From positions 6,336,501-6,400,500 of the forward strand of contig NZ_JACHJW010000001.1 in assembly GCF_014203835.1 (NCBI RefSeq): DNA of 64,000 nucleotides. The letters are read 5' to 3'. Under the pieces are notes generated by a model. That model made no database searches and was not told where the DNA came from. It worked only from the letters and a program-made list of their open reading frames with translations. The position numbers and the translations under genes were made by a program. Origin of the DNA: Micromonospora polyrhachis (GTDB taxonomy: Bacteria; Actinomycetota; Actinomycetes; Mycobacteriales; Micromonosporaceae). Below are positions 1-8,920 of the stretch, piece by piece. Each line of letters opens with the position of its first letter. Position 1 is the first letter of the stretch.

Positions 1-2
1 AC

Positions 3-1634
3 GACCAGTCCGCCTTCATCGCCAGCCTGGGCAGCAGTCGGTCGACCCGGATGCGGGATGTGCTCGCCACCATTCAGGCCGACCAGGACGCCATCATCAG
101 AGCGGGGTCCCGGGGCGCTCTGGTCGTCGACGGTGGGCCGGGTACGGGAAAGACCGTGGTCGCGTTGCACCGCACCGCGTATCTGCTCTACGCCGATCCG
201 CGCCTCGGTCACCGCCGGGGCGGTGTGTTGTTCGTCGGCCCGCACCAGCCCTACCTGTCCTACGTCGCCGACGTCCTGCCCAGCCTCGGTGAGGAGGATG
301 TGCAGACCTGCACCCTGCGAGACCTCGTACCCGAGGGGGCCGCCGCGACCATCGAGACCGACCCGGATGTCGCCCGCCTGAAGGCGTCTGCGGACCTGGT
401 GCAGGCGATCGAGACGGCGGTCAGGTTCTACGAGGAGCTGCCCACCAAGGGAATGACGGTTCCGGTCGACGATGTCGACATCCGGCTGAGCGTCGCCGAC
501 TGGGCCGAGGCGTTCGAGGCGCCAGATCCCGGCACCCCGCACAACGAGGCGCGTGCCGAGATCTGGGAGGAACTGCTCACGATCCTGACGAACAAACATG
601 ACGGCGACGAACCGGACGGCCTGGTTCGCCGGTCGCTACTGCGAAACACCGAGCTGCGTACAGCCTTCAACCGCGCGTGGCCGCTGCTGGCGGCGGCCGA
701 CCTCGTCGGAGACCTCTGGTCGGTCCCCGCCTACCTGCGTAAGTGTGCGTCCTGGCTCAGCCCGGACGAGGTCCGCAAACTACAGCGCACCGATGCCCGG
801 GCCTGGACGGTCTCGGACCTGCCGTTGTTGGACGCGGCACGGCAGCGGATCGGCGACCCGGAGGCGTCCCGGCGGAAGCTTCGACACGATGCCGCCATCG
901 TCGTCAAGCGCGAGCAGATGACCAGGGTCGTCGAGGACCTGCTGGAGGCCGAGTACGACAACGAAGGCGCGATGATCATGCTGCACGGACAGGACCTGCG
1001 GGATGCCCTGGTCGACGAGTCCGCTCTGCCGGGTGCTGACCCGGACCTGCTCGCCGGGCCGTTCGCGCACATCGTCGTGGACGAGGCGCAGGAACTGACC
1101 GACGCCGAGTGGCAGATGTTGTTGCTTCGTTGCCCGTCCCGGAGTTTCACCATTGTTGGAGACCGTGCCCAAGCCAGGCACGGGTTCACGGAGTCGTGGC
1201 GGGAACGGTTGGCGCGGATCGGGTTCGATCGGATCAACCTGGCCTCGCTGAGCATCAACTACCGGACGCCGGCCGAGGTCATGGCGGCGGCCGAGCCGGT
1301 CATCCGGGCCGTACTGCCGGACGCCAACGTGCCGACCTCCATCCGTAGCAGCGACCTTCCCGTCGTACACGGGTCTGTTTCGGAGCGGGACTCGATTCTC
1401 GACGCCTGGCTCGCCGCGCACGCCGACGGGATCGCCTGCGTCATCGGCGATCCCGGGTTCCGGGCGACGTCCCGGGTCCAGTCGCTGACCCCGGAGCTGT
1501 CGAAGGGGCTCGAGTTCGACCTGGTCGTCCTCGTTGACCCGGAGTCGTTTGGCGAGGGGATCGAAGGAGCGGTCGACCGCTATGTGGCGATGACCCGGGC
1601 GACCCAGCAACTCGTCATCCTCACCAGCTCCTGA
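3..1634 (+). CDS. helR: HelR/HelD-type RNA polymerase-recycling helicase, 5' end outside window
   Basis: UvrD-like superfamily 1 ATPase of the HelD/HelR kind, which in actinobacteria clears stalled RNA polymerase from DNA and can confer rifampicin tolerance. The frame is open to the left edge (first whole codon at 3), so roughly the first 150-200 residues are missing; 543 codons are visible. Walker A GGPGTGKT lies at 132-155, the DEAQ Walker B at 1080-1091, followed by VGDRAQ, the NYRTP motif near 1258, and the C-terminal SKGLEFDLVVL and YVAMTRA motifs that close the second RecA fold. The ATG at 51 is internal, because upstream codons already read like the family (DQSAFIASLGSS). It converges on the methyltransferase gene. 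A different HelD-like helicase is possible; the fold assignment is secure, the rifampicin role is inference. Confidence 0.85.
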   Translation, partial: DQSAFIASLGSSRSTRMRDVLATIQADQDAIIRAGSRGALVVDGGPGTGKTVVALHRTAYLLYADPRLGHRRGGVLFVGPHQPYLSYVADVLPSLGEEDVQTCTLRDLVPEGAAATIETDPDVARLKASADLVQAIETAVRFYEELPTKGMTVPVDDVDIRLSVADWAEAFEAPDPGTPHNEARAEIWEELLTILTNKHDGDEPDGLVRRSLLRNTELRTAFNRAWPLLAAADLVGDLWSVPAYLRKCASWLSPDEVRKLQRTDARAWTVSDLPLLDAARQRIGDPEASRRKLRHDAAIVVKREQMTRVVEDLLEAEYDNEGAMIMLHGQDLRDALVDESALPGADPDLLAGPFAHIVVDEAQELTDAEWQMLLLRCPSRSFTIVGDRAQARHGFTESWRERLARIGFDRINLASLSINYRTPAEVMAAAEPVIRAVLPDANVPTSIRSSDLPVVHGSVSERDSILDAWLAAHADGIACVIGDPGFRATSRVQSLTPELSKGLEFDLVVLVDPESFGEGIEGAVDRYVAMTRATQQLVILTSS

Positions 1635-1656
1635 CGCCCACCGAGACAGTGGCACC

Positions 1657-1693
1657 GCTGCCCGGACGGCTTGCCCCAGCCGTCCGGGACAGC
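1657..1693. terminator. Bidirectional hairpin terminator between convergent genes
   Basis: Perfect 10-bp stem (CCCGGACGGC / GCCGTCCGGG) with an 8-nt loop, extended by GCTG/CAGC across a bulged A. It sits 23 nt after the helicase stop and 52 nt from the end of the convergent methyltransferase gene. There is no T-run, as is common in high-GC actinobacteria. Confidence 0.6.
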
Positions 1694-1744
1694 GGCCGGC
1701 CACGTGCTTGCGACCGGGTTCGACATCGACGGCGAGTAGACGAG

Positions 1745-2527
1745 TCAGGGGCGGGTCGCGTGGACCAGCCAGGCGGTGCTGCGTAACCGGACGCCGTCGT
1801 CGGTCAGGAATGGACGGGCGGCGGCGGTGAGCGCCACGCGCGCCGATTCGACGACGGCAGCGTCCGCCCGGTCGAAGTAGTCCCGGAAGGCGCCCCACTG
1901 GAGGGCGAACGCCGCCGCCGACTCGGCATCCCGTCCCAGGGGGATCGTCGTCTCGACGTCGGTCACACTGATGTCCCGGTAGCCGGCCCGGTTGAGCACG
2001 TCGTCGATGTGTCCGGGGTCCGCGAGGGAGAGCACACCGGTTGCCGCGGGCGGCTCGCCCATCGCCGCCGCGAGGACCGTGGGCAGGTCGTTTCGTTGTG
2101 GCGGCCCGACGGTCACGAAGGCCAGCCGGCCACCGGGTCGCAGCGCCCGACCGATGTTGCGGAACGCCGCGACCGGATCGGCGAAGAACATGACCCCGAA
2201 CCGGCTGATCGCCACGTCGAACGCGTCGGTCGGGAACGGGTGGCGCTGGGCGTCGCCCGTCTCGAACGTCACGTTGGCGACACCCTCGGCTGCGGCGAAC
2301 GCGCGTGCCTGGACCAGCATCGGCCCGACCACGTCGTTGCCGACGACCCGGCCGGATACGGCCCGGCGGGCGGCCAGCAACGTCGTGCGGCCGTAGCCGC
2401 AGCCGATGTCGAGTACGCGGTCGTGCTCGCCGATGGCGGCAGCGGTGAACAGGTGTTCGTCGAATCCGCCGCTGACCACCTCGTAGCGGTCGGCGTCCTC
2501 GGCCCGGTCGAGCAGGGGAAGTGTCAT
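1745..2527 (-). CDS. Class I SAM-dependent methyltransferase
   Basis: A 260-residue Rossmann-fold methyltransferase. Motif I (VLDIGCGYGRTT) is at about residues 36-47, followed by an acidic post-I segment, GDAQRHPFPTDAFDVAISRFG (motifs II-III, where F-D-V-A-I-S precedes the substrate loop) and LRPGGRLAFV. This resembles UbiE/COQ5-type small-molecule methyltransferases; the substrate cannot be read from sequence. The frame is open 51 codons further upstream, but that part is repetitive (His/Thr/Gly-rich) and derives from a tandem repeat, so the ATG at 2527, preceded by GAAAGG, is preferred. It follows the peroxiredoxin-like gene by 89 nt on the same strand and probably shares its promoter and the TetR operator. 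Confidence 0.8.
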   Translation of the reverse strand: MTLPLLDRAEDADRYEVVSGGFDEHLFTAAAIGEHDRVLDIGCGYGRTTLLAARRAVSGRVVGNDVVGPMLVQARAFAAAEGVANVTFETGDAQRHPFPTDAFDVAISRFGVMFFADPVAAFRNIGRALRPGGRLAFVTVGPPQRNDLPTVLAAAMGEPPAATGVLSLADPGHIDDVLNRAGYRDISVTDVETTIPLGRDAESAAAFALQWGAFRDYFDRADAAVVESARVALTAAARPFLTDDGVRLRSTAWLVHATRP

Positions 2528-2567
2528 CTCTGCCTTTCTCGTCGTCTCGTGGCCGCCGGTCACGGGG

Positions 2568-2603
2568 TGGCAGCCGGGCGTGGTGTGGCAGCCGGGCGTG
2601 GTG
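2568..2603. repeat. 18-bp direct tandem repeat (two units plus decayed copies)
   Basis: Two identical 18-bp units (TGGCAGCCGGGCGTGGTG) at 2568-2585 and 2586-2603, continuing to about 2640 as degenerate TGGCTGCCGGTC copies. The array fills the gap between the peroxiredoxin and methyltransferase genes and creates the spurious N-terminal extension of the methyltransferase frame. Confidence 0.85.
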
Positions 2604-2616
2604 TGGCTGCTGCCGG

Positions 2617-3207
2617 TCAGGTCGTGGCTGCCGGTCGCGGTGCGCGTGCGGCCAGCGTCAGGAGTTCGTCGACCGACCATTGGTCGTAGACGTGTTCGCC
2701 GTATCGGTGGGCGACGATGCGACCGTCGCTGGCGATGAGGAAGTCGGCGGGCAGGCCGAGCCGTCCGCCGGGCTGGGTGCCGGCCGGCAGGCGTTCCCGT
2801 CGGCGGGCGACCGCCCAGGTGCTACGCAGGATCGACCGCGCGATGGGCAGCCATGCCCGGGGGCTGAGCAGCGCCCGGGGCGCGGACTCCACGCCGAACT
2901 CCCGGTACAGCCGCTTGTCCGGGTCGGCGATGACGGCGAACGGCAGGTCGGGGGTGTGTTCACGTAGTTCGTCGGCGGGGGAGTGGAACACGACGACCTC
3001 GCGGATCCCGGCCGCCTCGATCTCGTCGTGTCGTCGTACCACGGACCGTAGGTGCAGGTTGCAGACCGGGCAGCCGGCGAAGCGGCGGAACTGGAGGTGG
3101 ATCAGGCGGTCGGGGGCCGGTACGGGGATCGGCGGTCCGACGACGGGGGTGAGGTCACGGGCGGGGATGGTCGAGCCGGCGTCGAGCCTTCCTCGGGTTA
3201 CGGGCAT
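2617..3207 (-). CDS. Peroxiredoxin-like (AhpC/TSA, thioredoxin fold) protein
   Basis: A 196-residue thioredoxin-fold protein. It starts with a PIPVPAPDRLIHLQFRRF strand and carries a CPVC redox motif in FAGCPVCNLHL at about residues 46-49, where bona fide AhpC proteins have the peroxidatic Cys. VVVFHSP, FAVIADPDKRLYREFGVE and the late LPADFLIASDGRIVAHRYG strand are typical of the peroxiredoxin-like family. Likely a cytoplasmic thiol reductase or peroxidase; the substrate is unknown. The ATG at 3207 is preceded by GAGGAGGTG. That Shine-Dalgarno adjoins and overlaps the outer end of the palindromic operator, so a bound repressor would cover the start region. Divergent from the TetR gene and upstream of the methyltransferase. 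Confidence 0.8.
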   Translation of the reverse strand: MPVTRGRLDAGSTIPARDLTPVVGPPIPVPAPDRLIHLQFRRFAGCPVCNLHLRSVVRRHDEIEAAGIREVVVFHSPADELREHTPDLPFAVIADPDKRLYREFGVESAPRALLSPRAWLPIARSILRSTWAVARRRERLPAGTQPGGRLGLPADFLIASDGRIVAHRYGEHVYDQWSVDELLTLAARAPRPAATT

Positions 3208-3216
3208 GTGCACCTC

Positions 3217-3270
3217 CTCGTAGGCGTACAAGGTACGCCTACGAGTGTAGGTGTATGTCGTACGCTGTCA
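3217..3270. promoter_or_regulatory. TetR-type operator: 29-bp perfect palindrome plus a degenerate second copy
   Basis: Arms CTCGTAGGCGTAC (3217-3229) and GTACGCCTACGAG (3233-3245) are perfect inverted repeats around AAG. A weaker copy with the same 3-bp spacer follows: TGTAGGTGTAT (3246-3256) and GTACGCTGTCA (3260-3270), offset by 27 bp. A -10-like TACGCT (3261-3266) for the TetR gene lies inside the second copy, and the Shine-Dalgarno of the peroxiredoxin-like gene touches the first. Autorepression together with control of the divergent pair is the natural reading. Confidence 0.8.
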
Positions 3271-3276
3271 ACCGTC

Positions 3277-3900
3277 ATGCCCAGACCACGCTCACTCAGC
3301 ACCGATCAGCTCGGCGCCGCCGCCCTGGCCGTCATCGACCGCGACGGGCTCGCCGCGCTGACCATGCGCACCGTCGCGGCTGAACTCCGTATGAGCACGA
3401 TGGCGCTCTACCGCTACGTCGCAGACCGGGAGGAGCTGACAGGGCTGGTCGTGGAGCAGGTGCTCGGAGCCGTCGACACCACCGCCCCCTCCGCCGAACT
3501 GCCCTGGACGGAACAGGTCCGGACCATGGTCGAGCGCATCCGTGTCGCGGTGGCGGCCCACCCGGCGGTCGTACCGCTCACGCCCCTGCACCGGCACCGG
3601 TCGATGAGCATCCTGCGGTGGACCGAGACGGTGCTCGGCATCCTGACCGAAGCCGGTATCGACGGGCCGCACCGGGTCGTCGCCCTGCGTGCCCTGCTCA
3701 GCTACGTCAATGGTGCGGTCCAGCTCGAACACCTCGGCCCGCTCTCCGGGGCGGGCACCGTTGCCATGTCAGAACTGCCCCGAGCAGACTTCCCGCTCTT
3801 GGCGGAGACAGCGCGGCACGCCCGACAGGTCGGACCCGAGGAGGAGTTCACCGCCGGACTCGACATCCTGCTACACGGCCTGACCAGGTCGATTCGCTGA
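3277..3900 (+). CDS. TetR/AcrR-family repressor (TetR_C-type ligand domain)
   Basis: A 207-residue regulator. The N-terminal helix-turn-helix covers about residues 8-55 (LGAAALAVIDRDGLAALTMR, then MSTMALYRYVADREEL, the recognition-helix signature of this family). The C-terminal helical domain resembles that of tetracycline-type TetR repressors, with YVNGAVQLEHL near residue 150 and a terminal DILLHGLTRSIR. The ATG at 3277 is 10 nt from a -10-like TACGCT, so the transcript is nearly leaderless, and no Shine-Dalgarno is seen. Its probable operator is the palindrome immediately upstream, shared with the divergent peroxiredoxin-like gene. Ligand unknown. Confidence 0.85.
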   Translation: MPRPRSLSTDQLGAAALAVIDRDGLAALTMRTVAAELRMSTMALYRYVADREELTGLVVEQVLGAVDTTAPSAELPWTEQVRTMVERIRVAVAAHPAVVPLTPLHRHRSMSILRWTETVLGILTEAGIDGPHRVVALRALLSYVNGAVQLEHLGPLSGAGTVAMSELPRADFPLLAETARHARQVGPEEEFTAGLDILLHGLTRSIR

Positions 3901-3943
3901 CTCAGCGTACGAACCAACGGCGGGTCGAGGTGGCGGAGACCGG

Positions 3944-5236
<1,293 letters not shown>

Positions 5237-5292
5237 TTGGAAAGCTTCCCCTCGACGACGGGCGGATGTGACGGTGGTCGGGCGGGCAGCGG

Positions 5293-6510
5293 TCAGTAGG
5301 ACACGGGCAGTGAGGTCAGCCGCCACGTGCCCGGGTCGAGATCACGTCGCACGTCGTCCGGGGCGGCGGCCAGCGTCAGGTTGGGGAAGCGACGCAGTAG
5401 TGCGGTGAGTGCGACCTCGGTCTGCACCCGGGCCAGCGCGGCCCCGAGGCAGAAGTGTGGGCCGTGGGCATAGCCGAGGTGTGCCGCCGGGCCGGCGGGG
5501 CGGGTGACGTCGAGCCGGTCCGGATTGGTGAAGACACGTGGATCGCGGTTGACGGCGGCGATAGCGGCGGTGACAGGCTCGCCCTTGCGGATCGGTACGC
5601 CGTGCAGGTCGATGTCCTCTTGGGCGTAGCGGGGAAAGGTCAACAGTTGCGGCCCGGACCAGCGGGTCAGTTCCTCCACCGCGGCGGGCATCAGGTGGGG
5701 GTCGGCGCGCAGGGCGGCGAGCTGGTCGGGATGGGTGAGCAGGGTGTCCACGGCGTTGGCGATGAGGTTGGCCGGGGTCTGCCCGCCGAGGACCAGCTGC
5801 CAGACGAAGGTGACCAGTTCGGTGTCGCTGAGCTTGTCGCCGTCTTCGGCCTGGGTGCGGATGAGATCGGAGATCACGTCGCGGGTGCCGGGTTCGGCCC
5901 GTCGCTGGGTGACCGCTGCCTTGGCATCGGCCACGATGCACGGTATCGCCTCGACCACTTGCCTGCCCTGCCCGGCTGTGACGGCGGCACCGTACTTGCG
6001 CCACTGCTGGCGATCGGCTTCGGGGATGCCGACCAGTTCGCTGATCACGTCGATTGGCAGCAGTTGGGCGAAGTGTCGCAGCAGGTCGACCTTGCCGTTC
6101 TCCGCATGGTCGGGAAGGTCGTCGAGGAGGTGTTCGACGATCGACTCGATCCGGGGGCGGAACTCGGCGGCGCGGCGGGCGGTGAACGCGGGGGAGACCA
6201 GGCGGCGCAGCCGAGTGTGTTCCGGACCTTCCATTTCCTGCATGGTCCGCATGTAGGGCCGGCAATGTTCGGGTATGTCGATCCGCTGGTAGGTGTTGGC
6301 AGTGAGGGCGAACCGCGGGTCGCTGAGCATCACGCGGGCGGCCTCGTGTCGGGTGATCGTCCACATCGGGCCGGATCTGGGTGCCACGATCCGGGCCACC
6401 GGCGATTGTTCCCGGGCCTTGCCGTAGGCAGTGAACGGGTCACGCAGGACCTCGGGGTCGGTCAGGTGGATCTCGGGAAGGTCGAGGGCGGGCTGTGAAG
6501 CGTCGGTCAT
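5293..6510 (-). CDS. Cytochrome P450 (bacterial class I type)
   Basis: A 405-residue soluble P450. The heme loop [15 protein letters not shown] has its axial Cys at 354, with Tyr in place of the usual leading Phe region. The K-helix ExxR is E280-L-T-R283, the C-helix segment is [13 protein letters not shown], and [18 protein letters not shown] leads to the meander. The I-helix reads [11 protein letters not shown]: Thr245 is kept, but the conserved acidic residue before it is Gln244, and Pro follows. The ATG at 6510 has GGAG 6 nt upstream. No ferredoxin or reductase gene is adjacent. It is divergent from a TetR regulator (103-bp gap) that probably controls it, and is followed by clpX. Substrate unknown; a secondary-metabolite or xenobiotic hydroxylase of the CYP105/107 kind is the nearest family guess. 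Confidence 0.9.
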   Translation of the reverse strand: MTDASQPALDLPEIHLTDPEVLRDPFTAYGKAREQSPVARIVAPRSGPMWTITRHEAARVMLSDPRFALTANTYQRIDIPEHCRPYMRTMQEMEGPEHTRLRRLVSPAFTARRAAEFRPRIESIVEHLLDDLPDHAENGKVDLLRHFAQLLPIDVISELVGIPEADRQQWRKYGAAVTAGQGRQVVEAIPCIVADAKAAVTQRRAEPGTRDVISDLIRTQAEDGDKLSDTELVTFVWQLVLGGQTPANLIANAVDTLLTHPDQLAALRADPHLMPAAVEELTRWSGPQLLTFPRYAQEDIDLHGVPIRKGEPVTAAIAAVNRDPRVFTNPDRLDVTRPAGPAAHLGYAHGPHFCLGAALARVQTEVALTALLRRFPNLTLAAAPDDVRRDLDPGTWRLTSLPVSY

Positions 6511-6612
6511 GACTGCTCCAATTTCGGATGCTCTAACCAGATGGTCTCATCATATACATGGTGGCGGTATCTTGAACGGACGTAGACGGCGACGTGCGGA
6601 ACGGGGAGGACC

Positions 6613-7725
6613 ATGGGGCGGCTCACCAGGGCGGAGATGCAGGAGCGCAACCGTGCCAGGGTGTTGGTCGCCGCCCGGGACGAGTTCACCGAGCGTGGCT
6701 TTCGGGACGCCAAGATCGACAACATTGCCGAGCGGGCCGAACTGACCCGGGGAGCCGTCTACTCCAACTTTCCCGGCAAGCGGGCCCTCTACTTTTCGGT
6801 CCTGGTCGATGACGCCGAGCGGATGTCCGAGTTGTTAACTTCCGAGGCGTCGGAGCCGGGTGACACCCCCGGCGCGGCACTCGCCGCATTCGCCCGCGCC
6901 TGGCTGGCCCGGCTGCCGCTGGCCACCGACGCCCAGCCCGGCCCCGCCCGCCTCGGTGTGGACCTGATTCCAGAGGTCATCGCCGATGTGCGTACCCGCA
7001 TCCCGTTCGCGGAGTTGACGAGGCTGAACGCCATTCTGCTCGGTCTCGCATTGGAGCGATTGCCCCCATGCTCCAAGGGCGCTTCGCGTCGGGTGGGGGT
7101 GGCCGAGACGGCGCTTACCACCCTGCACGGTGCCAGCCAGCTGGCTGCCGCCGCTCCCGGCTTCGTCGAGCCGTTCAACGTCATCAGCGCCTGTGCGCAG
7201 TTGGCCGATCTCGACCTCGGTGACCGGTGGCAGCCGGCACACCTGCCGCACATCTCCCCGGCGCGACCCGTCGATGAGTTGTGGTCGCCACCGTCCGCGA
7301 CGGATGCGGTGCGGGGTGAACCCGTGTCGCTGGCCGGCGACGGCGTGGTCGCGATCCTCGGGCTGCACCGGCTGGGCGCCATCGAGGAGGCGGTGCGCGC
7401 CGCGCCGGCCGGCAGCGACGTCACCGCCGTGCTCGTCACCAGTGCCCCCGAGGAGTTGGCGCCGTTGGCCCGGCTGGTCGTCGCGGACTTTCGCACCTGC
7501 CTGCGGCAGGCGTTCCCGCCGTCGGCCTGGCCCCGGCTGCGGGTCGTCCACGACGAGTCGGGCAGGTTGGCCGCTGCGGCCGGGGTCGCCGCCGTCAGTG
7601 ACGTCACCGAGACCGCCATACGCGTCGAGGCGGGGCGGATCGTCGCCCGCGCCGATGGCTTCGGCGCCTGCCATGCGGCGGCGTCGACCGACGGGCATGC
7701 GTCGGGTCAGCCGGCCCAGGTATAG
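6613..7725 (+). CDS. TetR-family regulator with thioredoxin-like C-terminal extension
   Basis: 370 residues, much longer than the roughly 200 of a usual TetR. Residues about 8-58 form the helix-turn-helix (ARVLVAARDEFTERGFRDA, then LTRGAVYSNFPGKRAL). Residues about 60-200 are the helical ligand domain. From about 235 there is an alpha/beta segment: VVAILGLHRLGAIEEAV, SDVTAVLVTSAP, LRVVHDESGRLAAAAGV and IRVEAGRIVARADGFG. Its strand order and the DESGRLAAAAGV motif resemble the C-terminal half of peroxiredoxin and thioredoxin folds, but no CxxC is present. The ATG has GGGGAGG directly upstream. It is divergent from the P450 gene, its likely target. The stop lies only 21 bp before the IS630 target TA. 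The thioredoxin-like call is a reading of pattern and needs structure comparison. Confidence 0.8.
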   Translation: MGRLTRAEMQERNRARVLVAARDEFTERGFRDAKIDNIAERAELTRGAVYSNFPGKRALYFSVLVDDAERMSELLTSEASEPGDTPGAALAAFARAWLARLPLATDAQPGPARLGVDLIPEVIADVRTRIPFAELTRLNAILLGLALERLPPCSKGASRRVGVAETALTTLHGASQLAAAAPGFVEPFNVISACAQLADLDLGDRWQPAHLPHISPARPVDELWSPPSATDAVRGEPVSLAGDGVVAILGLHRLGAIEEAVRAAPAGSDVTAVLVTSAPEELAPLARLVVADFRTCLRQAFPPSAWPRLRVVHDESGRLAAAAGVAAVSDVTETAIRVEAGRIVARADGFGACHAAASTDGHASGQPAQV

Positions 7726-7745
7726 CCGTAGCCGGTGGTGTCGAG

Positions 7746-8837
7746 CTAGTGTCCTGCGCCAGAAATTCGCCTACAAAATCGTGCGAGTGATTCGAGGATC
7801 TCTTCGGCGGTCTTGGTCCAGATGAAGGGGCGTGGATTGCTGTTCCAGTCGGTGATCCACGCCCGGATGTCCGCCTCAAGGGACCGGACGCTCTTGTGCG
7901 CGCCACGACGGATCTTTTGTTCGGTGAGGTAGCCGAACCAGCGTTCGACCTGGTTGAGCCAGGACGAGCCGGTCGGGGTGAAGTGCATGTGGAAGCGGGG
8001 GTGTCTGGCGAGCCAGGCCCGGATGGCCGGGGTCTTGTGGGTGCCGTAGTTGTCGCAGATCAGGTGGATGTCGAGGTCGGCGGGCACGGTCTTGTCGATC
8101 GCGGTCAGGAACTTCTGGAACTCGGTGGCGCGGTGCTGGCGGTGGAGTTGGCCGATCACGGTGCCGTCGGCGACGTTGAACGCGGCGAACAGGCTGGTGA
8201 TGCCGTTACGGACGTAGTCGTGGGTGCGGCGTTCCGGCATGCCGGGCATCATCGGCAGTACCGGCTGGGAGCGGTCCAAGGCCTGGATCTGGGATTTCTC
8301 GTCGACGCACAGCACCACGGCCCGTTCCGGCGGGTTGTGGTACAGGCCGACCACGTCAACGACCTTCTCCATGAACTGCGGATCGGTGGACAGTTTGAAC
8401 GTGTCCGCCCGGTGTGGCTTGAGGCCGAAGTCCCGCCAGATTCGCCCGATGGTGGACTTCGACAGCCCGGATCGCTCGGCCATTGACGTGCGGGACCAGT
8501 GCGTGGCGTTGCGTGGTACCTGCTCCAGAGTCGCGACCACCACCTGTTCCACCTGGTCCAGGCTGATCGACGGCGGGCGGCCCGGCCGTTGCTCGTCGAT
8601 AAGGCCGTCGAGCCGCAGCTTCAGGAACCGCCGCCGCCACTTACCCACAGTGGACAGATGGACACCCAGCTCCGTCGCCACGTCGACGTTCGAGGCGCCC
8701 TCGGCACACGCCAGGATGATCCGTGACCGCATCGCCAGAACCTGCGACGACTTCGCCCGCCGTGACCAGCGCGTCAACGTCGCCCGCTCTTCGTCCGTCA
8801 GCGTCAACGGTGGGGTCGGACGCCCGGTTCTTGGCAT
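7746..8837 (-). CDS. IS630-family DDE transposase
   Basis: A 363-residue transposase. The N-terminal part has paired helix-turn-helix units (ACAEGASNVDVATELGVHLS and WSRTSMAERSGLSKSTIGRI). The DDE catalytic core is VLCVDEKSQIQAL, HLICDNYGTHK and SSWLNQVERWFGYL. The ATG lies close inside the right terminal repeat (8838-8885). The stop codon is not inside the element: the frame reads CAC at the terminus and the TAG is made by the flanking target TA plus the next base (7746-7748). Protein identical to that of the second copy. Looks intact and recently active. Confidence 0.95.
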   Translation of the reverse strand: MPRTGRPTPPLTLTDEERATLTRWSRRAKSSQVLAMRSRIILACAEGASNVDVATELGVHLSTVGKWRRRFLKLRLDGLIDEQRPGRPPSISLDQVEQVVVATLEQVPRNATHWSRTSMAERSGLSKSTIGRIWRDFGLKPHRADTFKLSTDPQFMEKVVDVVGLYHNPPERAVVLCVDEKSQIQALDRSQPVLPMMPGMPERRTHDYVRNGITSLFAAFNVADGTVIGQLHRQHRATEFQKFLTAIDKTVPADLDIHLICDNYGTHKTPAIRAWLARHPRFHMHFTPTGSSWLNQVERWFGYLTEQKIRRGAHKSVRSLEADIRAWITDWNSNPRPFIWTKTAEEILESLARFCRRISGAGH

Positions 8838-8885
8838 CCTCGTAGCCTACACCCACTTATAAGGCGAATTTCTGGCGCAGGACAC
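7749..8885 (-). mobile_element. IS630-family insertion sequence, copy 1
   Basis: A 1137-bp element with perfect 24-bp terminal inverted repeats (7749-7772 and 8862-8885, starting GTGTCCTGCGCCAGAAATTC). It is flanked by TA at 7747-7748 and 8886-8887, the dinucleotide duplicated by this family, and at both ends the context is CTAG. It is an inverted copy of the element at 10147-11283, with only two differences noticed (7830 versus 11202 and 8577 versus 10455), both synonymous C/T changes. Confidence 0.95.
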
Positions 8886-8920
8886 TAGTGCCGTGACCAC
8901 GAACGTTCAGAGTGTCGGGG

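Noticed and set aside
780-1898. A 372-codon minus-strand open frame antisense to the helicase
   Set aside because: High-GC codon shadow: Arg/Gly/Pro-rich, no family motifs, and the plus strand encodes an unmistakable SF1 helicase.
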